Origin: Arenicola marina
Taxonomy: Eukaryota > Annelida > Polychaeta > Arenicolidae
Assembly (NCBI GenBank): GCA_964019135.1
Contig: OZ025260.1
Span: 10,410,254-10,474,253 of the forward strand
Direction of reading: 5' to 3'
Length of the DNA stretch: 64,000 nt
Numbering within the stretch: position 1 is the first letter of the stretch; each line of letters opens with the position of its first letter. The notes beneath the pieces are model-generated. The model was not told the origin of the DNA. It made no database searches and saw only the letters and a list, made by a program, of their open reading frames with translations. Of the stretch, positions 23,987-33,233 are shown in pieces. The translations under genes were made by a program, and so were the position numbers.

Positions 23987-26900
23987 CTGTCAAGGAAAAA
24001 ATTCAATCCAAGCATCCATGTTTGTCTTTAAGACAAAATAGAAACAAAAAAACGCAAATTCGCGCTTTCAACCACTTACTTGTAATAGCTGTTGGGTGAC
24101 AAAAGCTAAAATTCATTGGTCGATGAACCAGATACGCAACACCGAGTCAATCCGAGCCGACCCAATTGAAAAACATATTCTTAGGAAAATCCCACCGGAA
24201 AAATTTCAGTTGCCGTCTTGTCATAAACACCCTTAGGGGAACATGGGGCAAAATGATAACCTTAATTTTATTTGTATTTTTTAGGGGACAAGCAGTACTA
24301 TAAAAAGAGCCAAATTTTGGTAAACTGACAACAGTAGTATTGTGAATAACATTGCTTGGATACATGCGAGTGACGCGAACACAATTTTTTACTGGCACAA
24401 AAAACCTGTTTTATGACACAGTGGGTCATTTTGTCCCCCTAAAGAGGCAAAATGGTCAGCACATTATTTCAGCATGTTAATGAGTGAACTGAACAGCCTA
24501 GGAAGGCAAACTCCTAACTCTCTGGAACAGTATGACCCAGAAGGATCACACACATAAATTACAAATAACGGTTAAGTCACCAGAGAGTGAGTAGTGGCGG
24601 ATCTGGCCTTAAGGGGGGATGGACGGGTTTAAATAATTTGTTATGTTATGTTTGTACGGAAGAAGATGATTTACGAAAGAAGCTGGCTATGAAGAAGTTT
24701 GAAGAAATATTATTGTAACGATCAATATGAAACGAAGTAGAAATAGTTTATTGCGATATTTGTTTATTGTGCAATGTCATCAACGGGCAAAATGCAATTG
24801 AACGATGTTCGTTTTGTTCAACCAGCATAATAGTTAGGAGCATTTGCAGTGGATATTTTAAGAGTTAACAGTTTACATCATCAAATATGTCATTCGCGTA
24901 AAATGTATACATAGTCTATCTGCATAAACTATATACTAAGTCTATCTGTATGATATATATATATATAGTGTATCTGTATAAAATATATACATAATCTATC
25001 TGTATAAAATATATATACATAATCTATCTGTATAAAATATATATATATATTCTATCTGTATAAAATATATATATAGTCTATCTATATAAAATATATATAT
25101 AGTATATGTGCATGAATATATATATAGTATATGTGTATAATATATATATGTAGTCTATCTGTATAAACGTGTATTTCTGATTGTATTGTTATCATTTCGA
25201 CTGACCCAACCGTGTCTATTTTGTGACAAGCACCGTGTCTCCGCCCCTCCCGCCCCTCCCGTACCCCCCCCCCCCTCCCCAGGCGTTTGTTTACACGCCG
25301 TCATATAAATTTCACGTCCAACGCTTCGTGAGTCGTGACACTCTTTGGGCCCGAACCGGGAAGTTTCCATTGCCGGCAGGTGTTCGCACAGCAGGCCCAA
25401 GTAAAGTGTTTCAACCACAATGCTCTGTTGATAGAAGGTCTGTTTTCGTATGGCAATAGTACTTCCATTGGGCTCTGCAAATAACACTTTTTGAGAGATC
25501 GCAGTGAGTTTCGACCGTCACACTCGTTTAAAAATGACTACCCTTCAGCATTCAGTACGGCCGCTTTCGTGGTTAGCAAGGTATTATAGAGTCGGCTGGA
25601 GTCCAAAATACAATCTTTCATCCTTGTCATACTATACCACTACAATAAGACTTATTTACAGCGTAAAACAAAAACTTTCCTTGGTTATATTCCCGCGCCG
25701 CGTCCCCGGTTGGCTACCAATGCAATTACATTTGTTCTTTGTTATAAGGGATAATGCAGAATGAGTCATGCTGTGTTTATGTGAATCACGTTCTGTTTGT
25801 AGCCGAGCGGAGGCCAAACATGGTGACTTGCAGGATTTGTTGGAGCATGTCCCTTTAATGCATTTCGTAACCAAACATACAAGCTACCTAGACCAAACAT
25901 TTTAAATATCTCTGAAGGCAAATTTGAACTTCCGCATCACAGTTGCTCTATAAATTCATAGGCCATAGGACTTACCTCCTGACACAGACCACGACCAGGA
26001 CTATGGGCAGTAGGATCAGACAGGACTTACCTCCTGACACAGACCACGACCAGGACTATGGTCAGTAGTATAAGGCAGGCGACAGTGACTGTGACGCCGA
26101 TAAGCACATCTGCAAGATCAAGAATGGAACTATATATGCCAACGGTCTCTCTTGCAAAGAACAGATTTCATCCGACATCTTTAACTCAAGGCTACACAAT
26201 ATTTGCGTCAAGGCCAGAGAGAGCTAGGTTTCTTATTTATACGGTCTTCTTGATTGAGAATGGTATGTAAACTTTGTTTTGCGATATGCAAACAACAAAA
26301 GGGTTCAACACAGAGATGACAAACGCTACGAATAATTATTAAACTATTAAAATTAAACTTTGCAATTTGATAAAGATAAGGATGCGTTTTCTTGATAATG
26401 TACGGTATCAATAGTTAAAACACGCTTCTGCTGCTCTAGTTAGGTACCTCACCCTATTGGTAGAATAATCGCGTGGTTTAAGAAGCCACGTGGCCCATGT
26501 TTCGCACCTGTGTTGACCTTCCCGTCCACCGCCCGGCCATCTCCGGCAATAGATGGCGCCACGGATTCCGCACCGGTGGTGTGGCAATCGGATGTAGACT
26601 GGGTAGGGGAAGTGAGGGTAGGAGTGGGGGTCTTGGTGTAATGAGCGGAAGGCTCTAGGGCAGGGAACGCTGTCAAATCGAGGAAAACATGAACACTTAT
26701 AATAGTTATACACGCATTGTTGACATTTGTCCTTTTTTTCATTTTTTAAAATCTTTTTTTATTATTTTTGATTTGCGCGTATAAGGCTTGGCTTCGGCTC
26801 GTTGCCAACCAGCATTATTTTGATTTGTGTACTTCTCTTGGTAATAAAGATTATTGTTATAATTTGCCGAAGTACTTGGAGCTCGATGGCTGCATGTGAT

Positions 26901-28745
26901 TCGTTTTGCTTTTCGATTCACAAGTCCTCCACACGGTCGTATTTTTTGTTAACGAATGTCCTTGATCCTGTCATTGTGCCATTTATACGACAGCCATGAC
27001 GTTTCGCAAGCTTACATTGCATAGCAATAACATCATTAATATCGGAGTCCGTGGATCACAGAGACTCCTCTGCACCCGCCCGTCGGTGAATTCCCCTTGT
27101 GAGTCATATCAAAATATTTAACCCAATTACGCCAAATTTGAGGTAACGAGGGAGACGTTTTCGGGTGTTGGAATGTTCTTTTTGTTCTCTTAGAGCCTCG
27201 TTAACATTGGGGCACACTGTTTCTGATACAAGTATACCCTAGTCAGATGTTCAAATGTGTTTTAGCTCTCAGCTACTGGCTAACATTGAGGCACATTGTT
27301 TCCGAAACAGATTATATATATACACTTACCTTGTGAAGACGTGGCCTTATGTTCGTTCTCACATGTGTAATACACTTTGACGTAGTCCACTTGGCGCGAA
27401 TCTAGTTGACCGTTTGTGGTACAGTTAATGTTAAGTGTATTCGGGGGACTATACGTTATGTTACAGGATGTGTTTCCTTCACACGCTGTGATAAGGGTGA
27501 AGAGGTCCGCGTTGTAATCCTCCGCCGGCCTCTCGCAGTATATGCTGGGCGGACAGCACTGAGGACCTGAGCATGGACCCTGAACCCCGAGCTGGACGGC
27601 TTCCACTCTCATCACGTCGGGATCCGGACAGCTCCATGTTGCTGATTGTTCCACTGTGTAGCACCAGGCGTGTACTGTGGCGGTCAAACGTGAATTAATG
27701 TAATAACATACGTGACACATAGCCGTGGGCGTTACCAAAACATTTTAAAGGGGAGGGGAGGGATGCAGCGAGGGGGGGGGGGGTATTTTCACTGCCATTT
27801 TTGTTTCATATGATCGATCTCGACTTTAACAGTGCATTTTGCCAAACAATCTTGTCTTTAACAGTGCATCTCAACTCCCTCTCTGTCACCTGTGGACGCC
27901 CCTTGCACACCTGTGTAGATTGGGCTACAATATAGAAGGCTGTATGTTTTATAAGTATCACATGAACCAACATATGGTAATGATGTCTTTCATGCCGGGG
28001 CTATCCTGTACATATGTGGAGCTATATATATACGGTATAAGTCGGGATTTTATCAATAAATATATGTTTTTAAATGTTTATCTATAGGAATGTTTGGTCG
28101 TGGATGTAAAACCAGATTCGACAGTTTCATAGAACCTAAAGTCCGGAGGCGCGCAGTGCGGAGGCTGTGAGGTTTACGATTCTAATTTCTCACAGTACAA
28201 AGCTGTAGACCACAGTAGATTTGTGAAATTAAGAATTGCAAATCATTCCGCAGTTTAAAACATGTTAATCTCCGCCTTTTAACGTGACGTCGTCCCATTC
28301 CGGCCATTCTACGAATCTAGCGAATCTCACCCTATCTTTGTGACTTAAACTTACGCCTATATTTTCCAGCTTAACGCTGGGTAAACGAAATGGGGCAATT
28401 TGTTAGTGTCTGATCCCATCAAACTCCACAAATAGAAACACGCCATTTTACTTCCCGTTTGAAATCGACTTGTCGACTTTATAATAGCCAAAGACTAGGA
28501 TAGCCATCCAGAGAGGGCATGTGTGATGATACACTCAATGTTAGACTCACTGGCTCGGTATTTGCAACCCGCTCCAATGGTAGTCGAATATTTGATCCCC
28601 ACATCAGAATGACACAGTGTCAGATATATGCATGATTATTTTAGGCTTAACAGTACTTACTTGGTGGCGGTACTGGTGTGGCAAGTGCCAAGCTCAGTCC
28701 CAAAGTTAAAGCCCAGAGGCCGAGCGTGTATCTCTGATGCTCCAT
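23347..28745 (-). CDS. Receptor copy 2: SUEL-lectin/mucin-stalk type I membrane receptor (complete, 5 exons)
   Basis: Exons 28661-28745, 27330-27674, 26508-26669, 26031-26109 and 23347-23986 total 1311 bp, giving 436 aa and a stop with all phases matching (1,1,1,2). Domain order: signal peptide (1-22), SUEL/Gal_Lectin-like domain (about 29-143), Thr/Pro stalk (about 144-197), transmembrane helix (about 198-222), basic RRRKCRQK stop-transfer, then two 101-aa cytoplasmic repeats. SUEL domains of known proteins bind rhamnose or galactose; a surface recognition role is therefore likely but inferred. Each tail repeat has tyrosines in NNVYTLNE, ESYPDEDD and NEAYGQIP contexts. These could serve as SH2-type docking sites, though none is a textbook ITIM or ITAM. 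It is a tandem paralog of the partial gene at 5935-7927. All introns are GT-AG; the donor after the stalk (GTGCGA) is the weakest. Confidence 0.82.
24895..25165. repeat. AT-rich minisatellite
   Basis: Imperfect units of roughly 30-40 bp built on TCTATCTGTATAAAATATAT, with variable TA tracts. Intronic. Confidence 0.85.
25970..26030 (-). repeat. One extra 55-bp TM-exon/splice-donor unit
   Basis: Immediately downstream (minus) of the copy-2 TM exon there is one further unit, ending with a second GTAAGT at 25975-25970. With the exon itself that makes two units here, against ~109 in copy 1. This is the small form of the same tandem duplication. Confidence 0.88.
26031..26109 (-). CDS. Receptor copy 2 exon 4: transmembrane helix
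   Basis: 79 bp, phase 1 to 2, acceptor CTTGCAG and donor GTAAGT (26030-26025). Codes DVLIGVTVTVA followed by LILLTIVLVVVCVR and a split Arg codon. It is the direct paralog of 5935-6013 and shows that the 55-bp unit of the big array is the end of this exon. Confidence 0.88.
26110..26507 (-). other. Receptor copy 2 intron 3
   Basis: 398 bp, nothing else recognised; paralogous to 6014-6451. Confidence 0.6.
26508..26669 (-). CDS. Receptor copy 2 exon 3: Thr/Pro-rich stalk
   Basis: 162 bp, phase 1-1, acceptor TTTGACAG and donor GTGCGA. Codes a short stalk (TKTPTPTLTSPTQSTSD) and the membrane-proximal segment ESVAPSIAGDGRAVD shared with copy 1. The stalk is about 80 codons shorter than in copy 1. 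Confidence 0.8.
26670..27329 (-). other. Receptor copy 2 intron 2
   Basis: 660 bp between the SUEL and stalk exons, AT-rich, no other feature recognised. Confidence 0.6.
27330..27674 (-). CDS. Receptor copy 2 exon 2: SUEL/Gal_Lectin-like domain
   Basis: The 345-bp exon, phase 1-1, lies between the acceptor CCGCCACAG and the donor GTAAGT. The frame has a SUEL-like cysteine layout: WSCPDPDVMRVEAVQLG at the start, CCPPSIYC, then TACEGNTSCNITY matching the usual C-G-x-x-x-C-x-V region, and VDYVKVYYTCE matching the closing Y-L-x-V-x-Y-x-C. The classic YGR and DPC motifs are not conserved, so sugar specificity cannot be assigned. Three possible N-glycosylation sites (NTS, NIT, NCT) are present. 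Confidence 0.75.
27675..28660 (-). other. Receptor copy 2 intron 1
   Basis: 986 bp between the signal and SUEL exons. A G-run lies near 27772-27783. No gene recognised; the last ~40 bp before the donor resemble the equivalent part of copy 1 (7800-7840). Confidence 0.6.
28661..28745 (-). CDS. Receptor copy 2 exon 1: signal peptide
   Basis: The ATG is at 28745-28743. The exon codes MEHQRYTLGLWALTLGLSLA and a short LATPVPPP end, a clear hydrophobic signal with a likely cleavage after ALA. The GTAAGT donor (28660-28655) leaves phase 1. Same size class and position as copy 1 exon 1. Confidence 0.85.
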
Positions 28746-28935
28746 TGCAGTGTGAATGGCAGTTACCAGCTGTATTCGTAACTGTATCTGTTCCAGTTGT
28801 TCAGTTGTATCTCACGGAGTTACAATTACGCATTGTATAATGTACCACCTTCCTCATGCGGATTCTGAATCTCAAAGGCGCGCGATCGCACGGCGCAAGG
28901 CGGTGTAAGGCTGGTGGTGACAACGCGAAGCAACC

Positions 28936-28945
28936 CATATATAGG
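28936..28945 (-). promoter_or_regulatory. Candidate TATA box of receptor copy 2
   Basis: Minus-strand CCTATATATG lies ~195 bp upstream of the ATG within sequence shared with the copy-1 upstream region. Inferred from position; no transcription start is known. Confidence 0.4.
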
Positions 28946-29156
28946 CAGCCTCAGTGTTTCCATCCACACCGTTTGCAGTCAATCTACTTTATCCTGAATA
29001 AACACGACCTCGTCCACACCGAGCGCAGTGGTAAAAAAATAAGTCGGAGTGCCTTTTATTTTCATCAACCACCAGCCGCACGTGGGAAAACAACTTCAGT
29101 TACGCTCGAACACACTTAGTGAAACCCCCAGTCACGCAGTCACGTTCGACTTACAT

Positions 29157-29272
29157 CGTTCTCAACTTCCGTGTCTATTCTATTCTGATCAAACTTCGTT
29201 CTCAACTTCCGTGCCTTTTCTATTCTGATCAAACTTCGTTCTCAACTTCCGTGTCTATTCTATTCTGATCAA
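29157..29272. repeat. 40-bp tandem repeat, three copies
   Basis: Three near-identical units beginning TTCGTTCTCAACTTCCGTG and ending CTGATCAAAC, upstream of receptor copy 2. Confidence 0.9.
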
Positions 29273-29280
29273 GAAAGTAA

Positions 29281-29470
29281 AGTTTGCCAGTGGGCAGAGA
29301 CTGGAGGCGGCGTACACGTTTAACACGGTGTGTAGGTCTATAGGAGGCCGCCCCGATCGCCCGTTGGTAGAGGCTGTGTAGTATTGGTCCTGTCTTTACC
29401 AGCTGACCATCGGGGCGGTCTCCTATAGACCTACACACCGTGTTAAAAGTGTACGCCGCCTCTAGTCCAG
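29281..29470. repeat. Inverted pair of 78-bp-satellite units (foldback)
   Basis: The left arm reads GGCGGCGTACACGTTTAACA on the plus strand; the right arm reads the same unit on the minus strand (plus strand ...TGTACGCCGCCTC). The ~50-bp middle is derived from unit sequence as well. Lies ~540 bp upstream of the receptor copy-2 ATG, the counterpart of the big array upstream of copy 1. Confidence 0.88.
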
Positions 29471-29471
29471 C

Positions 29472-29843
29472 TGTGATATCTCGGCCCAGGCCCGGTGGAT
29501 GAAAAACACCAAGCGCCTCGGGCCCAATGGGAAGTTCCCTTTGGCCTATCGTAAGGTGTTCGCTGGGGATGCGAAGGTTGATGGTTCAAATCCCGCCCCT
29601 GCGGGTAGAACTTTCGGCGTCCATTCGGGCCTGGGACCAGAAATACTACATTCGGTGCCGATGGAGACGAACCTGGGTTGTCGGAACCACCCGGAGCCAC
29701 ATCAGCTATTCTGAAGCACTGGGTGACATGTTGGATACATGTAGATCACTTCGGTGACGCAGTCCGGCATCACTCCCCAGCTGTGATGTAGAGGCACGGT
29801 GGCGCTCACTGCGAGGTCGCAGTCGATTGGGGAAAGGGTGGAG
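29472..29843 (+). mobile_element. tRNA-derived SINE-like unit 1
   Basis: A 372-bp unit starting TGTGATATCTCGGCCCAGG. Contains an RNA polymerase III-like head with a B-box-like GGTTCAAATCC and the conserved ends seen again in unit 2. Intact relative to unit 2. Confidence 0.65.
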
Positions 29844-31512
29844 TGTGATATCTCGGCCCAGGCCCGGTGGATGAAAGACACCAAGCGCCTCGGGCCAAAT
29901 GGGAAGTTCCCTTTGGCCTAATGCGTAAGGTTTTCGCAACCTCAATGATATATGTACCATCGAGCTTTATTCAAGCAGTAGATAAAGAGATTGTAAGCTT
30001 CTTGTGGAATAAGAAACCAGCAAAAGTGAAAAAAAGTACCATCGTGTCAGATTATAAGTACAGGGGCCTGAAGATGCCTCACTTTGAATCTATTATATGT
30101 AGCCAGAGGGTAATGTGGATAAAAAGATTGCTGACGACTAATTGTACTGGTAATGTGTTAGCCTTCGAGCTTCTTACAGTGACGCCAGACGAACTAACCA
30201 GCAAGTTGGCAATGAAATTTGTTTAAAAACCAAAAAGCCTTTTTTATGAGCAAATGTTAGAAAAGTGGTACTCTTTCCACTCTCGCGAACCTGAAGCGGA
30301 ATCGATCCGGGACGAGCATTTATGGCGTAACAAATTTATATTAATTGGTAAGGATATTGCAAGCAAACACAATAATGGTATTTATGTGAAATGGGAACAT
30401 GCCGGTATAAAAACCGTAGGCGACCTTTGGACGGTCAAAGGCGAAATAATTAGTGTATCTGATTTACGGGATAGGTACAATATTTATATTGATGTGATGC
30501 TCCATAACAGTATTATTCACGCGATACCAAAAATCTGGATTCACAAATATCGCCATATAATGGAAAAAGATAACTTAGTTATTAAAGTTTCTATCCCACG
30601 AGGTAATATAATGTGTAATGGACAATTGCTAGCCGGGTTATCAAACCGGTGGGTGTATGACTGTTTAATAGCGAGATTCCAGAAGCCTCCTTCCTCCATC
30701 GCGAAATGGATTGAACAGTTCCCTTACCTTCATGATGCTGACTTTGCAACAATTTTTTCCCTACCACAGCAAATTACTCGAAGCACAAGATTGCAAAGCT
30801 TCCAATATAAGGTTTTAAATAGAATTGTTGCCTGCGGATATAACCTGGCTAAATGGAAATTAAGCAATACTGCACAGTGTAGGTTATGTGGAAACATGGA
30901 AACAATAGAACATTTGTTCTATCACTGTATTAAGGTCAGACCGTTTTGGGAAAACATCGAACGATTTGTGCAAATTAAGAGTCCGCTGTCTCTACCTAAT
31001 ATAATTTTTGGAGTACCGTTGTTAGAACGGACGGATCAATTGTATATCAACCTCACTATATTAGTAGGGAAATGTTTTTTATATGGATTAATGCTTAACA
31101 ATTGTAGTACTATATCCACAACGTCTTTTGTTAATACCCTAAAAACTCATGTAGCCAGCGAGCACATGGCAGAAGTTCTTTATAGTAACAATAGACGGGA
31201 ATGGCAAGCCTTCAATGAACAAATTTCTTCTCGACCGCCACCAAATGAGACAGACGACAGTCCCTGATACTATACTTTGTTTTTGCTTTTGTTTTGTTTT
31301 TTTCTCTTAATCCCTAGACTTAGACTTACATTAAGAATGTGTGTGTGTGATTGATGTATCTCTCTGTGCTCATTGATGTGTATGTCTGTTGAAAGCAATA
31401 AAAAAAAAAAAAAAAAAAGGTTTTCGCTCTGGATGCGAAGGTTGATGGTTCGAATCCCGCCCCTGCGGGTAGACAACTTTCGGCGTCCATTCGGGCCTGG
31501 GATCAGAAACCG
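29844..31512 (+). mobile_element. tRNA-derived SINE-like unit 2, interrupted by a LINE
   Basis: A second copy of the unit starts at 29844 (TGTGATATCTCGGCC), is interrupted at 29937 by a LINE, and resumes at 31428 with TCTGGATGCGAAGGTTGATG and a B box GGTTCGAATCC. Similarity to unit 1 ends near 31512. The interruption lies in a stretch that can fold like an anticodon arm (TTCGC-TCTGGAT-GCGAA). Confidence 0.7.
29938..31418 (+). mobile_element. 5'-truncated L1/Tx1-type LINE inserted in the SINE
   Basis: Codes the C-terminal part of ORF2: a post-RT region with VSFLWNKKPAKVKKSTIV and GLKMPHFES, then the cysteine/histidine cluster CRLCGNMETIEHLFYHC followed by FW, typical of L1/Tx1-clade elements. 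One in-frame TAA (near 30223) divides two frames (to 30223 and 30254-31267); otherwise open to the natural stop at 31265-31267. Ends with CAATAAA and an A-run (31397-31418). Flanked by an 11-bp target-site duplication, AAGGTTTTCGC (29927-29937 and 31417-31427). The 5' part with endonuclease and most of RT is missing. Confidence 0.88.
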
Positions 31513-32440
31513 GTATAAACTGGTTGGCTTTTAAAATGAGCCTTTCAGTCTATATAACATGGACAGGGTAAATTACTTCAGTTGAGTCTGACTTGCTGTT
31601 GTGAATAATATATATATTGCTCTAGGCCGAACAATATATGGAGATGTATATGTTATTATTAGCGGTTTAACCCTGATATGGATAGATTATTTACCATTTT
31701 ATGAATTTGGAGTTATATCCCGGTGCTGCTCAATGCAACTAATTTGTAGCGGCTTGATGATTAGGCCGGTCGACACAGTGGGTCGTCACAACAATTTTCT
31801 GCTAGAGGCAGTATCGCTTATTTGTATCGGTCTCTGCCCACAAGCATATTGTCCTACATATACCAGCTATGTGTAGAATAGAGTTTTTTTGGGATACTGT
31901 TTGGTAATTTACAGTTTGGCAAGTGGCTGTGTGAATGTGATAGCATTCAGTCATGACGCCCCATGTAGGGTTGTCATGTCCTGTTGTGTGGTGCCGAGAG
32001 CGTCATCACGTCGCATGCACGTTATTATATTGAGAAGTGGCGTGAATGTCACGGCGTTCCGTCATAATGTCCCATGCATATGGAAGTCAAAGTTTGTTTA
32101 TGTCCCATGCATATGAATAGTCTTATTAGTATTTGTCAGCTGATGCTACTCGGATCCAGTGTTTTCATGTAACTTGGCTTATGTTGATATTTTATGTTAC
32201 AGGTTTTTCCTCTGACCCTAAACAAAGTCCATGTCAATGTCAATGTCAATGTCAATGTCAATGTCACTTTGGTGGATTGTTTGAGTATATCCGGAAAACA
32301 GCCGAACAATACTCCCTCCACCCCGTTACATTGAGGCAACAATAGTCGTGAAACTTATATAAAAAAATTGGCGCCAACAGTTTTTAAATGTATCTGCTCC
32401 TTTTGGTAAGAATTAGTGGTGAGATTGGTCTTTCTTTTGG
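31513..32440. other. Intergenic, nothing recognised except a hexamer repeat
   Basis: AT-rich sequence without recognisable coding exons. Contains (TGTCAA)n at about 32232-32265. Confidence 0.5.
32224..32268. repeat. (TGTCAA)n microsatellite
   Basis: About six TGTCAA hexamers in tandem. Confidence 0.9.
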
Positions 32441-33169
32441 CCTTTTAGGAAACGTATCCTTCGTGACATGGTTCGCATCACGAACACCCTCTGTCGATCC
32501 TCTTCAAGCAACAATATCGGATAGCAGGAGCGCGAGCAGATAATGCTCACTATGACTGGTCAAGGCATATTGTTATCAAGACAGTCTGGACCCCAGGGAT
32601 TATTAATGATGCAATGCTTTACCAGCCAACTTGCAGGTGCCGACAATACTTGTCATGATGATTGCGGTGACCACAAGCGGCCAAAGTCCACCATTTGCCA
32701 TTCCACAGCTTCCCAATGAATGACCTTCATGGCTGTGAACGATGTCGTTCCGCATCGAAGATAAATGTTTTCAATGGTGAATAACTTATGTGTAAATCAT
32801 TCGCGGGGACAGCCCGTCGTGGGATGGACGTGTCATGCTCTCAGTCTATGGACACCCCTGCCTTGTGCTCTTACATATTTAAAACTGCTCGAGCCGGAAA
32901 TCCATTGAGAAGACGGCATGCCAGTAAAACATATTCATATCACAAGGGAACGAAAATATTGTCAATGACAAATATGTCATGGCATGGAAGGCTCCTTCCA
33001 TTGTGTAGTAGCAACGACCTCGTAAAGCTACATAATGTAAAACTGGGGAAGCCGGAGTATTGATTGTTTTTCCACATACGACGGTAGTTCAGCGTTGATG
33101 GAGTGTATCGGAAAGTGATCTCTGCTCTGTGCTGCAGACGTTCGTTCCGGTAGGTGTGCCAGCTCCAAG
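32440..33169 (+). promoter_or_regulatory. Upstream region of F-lectin gene A
   Basis: Sequence paralogous to 61340-62162 (upstream of copy C) and, in two separated parts, to 45290-45560 plus 50088-50380 (upstream of copy B). A TATTTAAAA box at 32876-32884 lies ~290 bp before the ATG; copy C has TATTTATAA at the matching place. Promoter role inferred from conservation between copies. Confidence 0.45.
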
Positions 33170-33233
33170 ATGGCGGTCTCTGGGGTCGTCATGGTAGCGG
33201 CGCTAATCTTGTCACCCGTCAAGGGAATCTCGG
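33170..33233 (+). CDS. F-lectin A exon 1: signal peptide
   Basis: ATG GCG... codes MAVSGVVMVAALILSPVKGI and S plus one base, then the donor GTAAGT. The start is fixed by identical layout in copies B and C. Confidence 0.85.

Larger units (their letters stand above)
23987..26030 (-). other. Receptor copy 2 intron 4
   Basis: 2.04 kb. Holds the extra TM-exon unit (25970-26030), an AT-rich tandem repeat (24895-25165) and a C-rich tract (about 25226-25280). Remaining sequence shows no recognisable gene; the minus frame at 25155-25487 has no domain. Confidence 0.6.

Noticed and set aside
25155-25487. 110-aa minus-strand frame
   Set aside because: Lies in a receptor intron, contains a simple C-rich tract, no domain and no paralogous counterpart.
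29472-31512. True tRNA gene split by the LINE
   Set aside because: The anticodon-like arm and B box are there, but the T arm does not pair and the unit is 372 bp and duplicated, fitting a SINE-like repeat.
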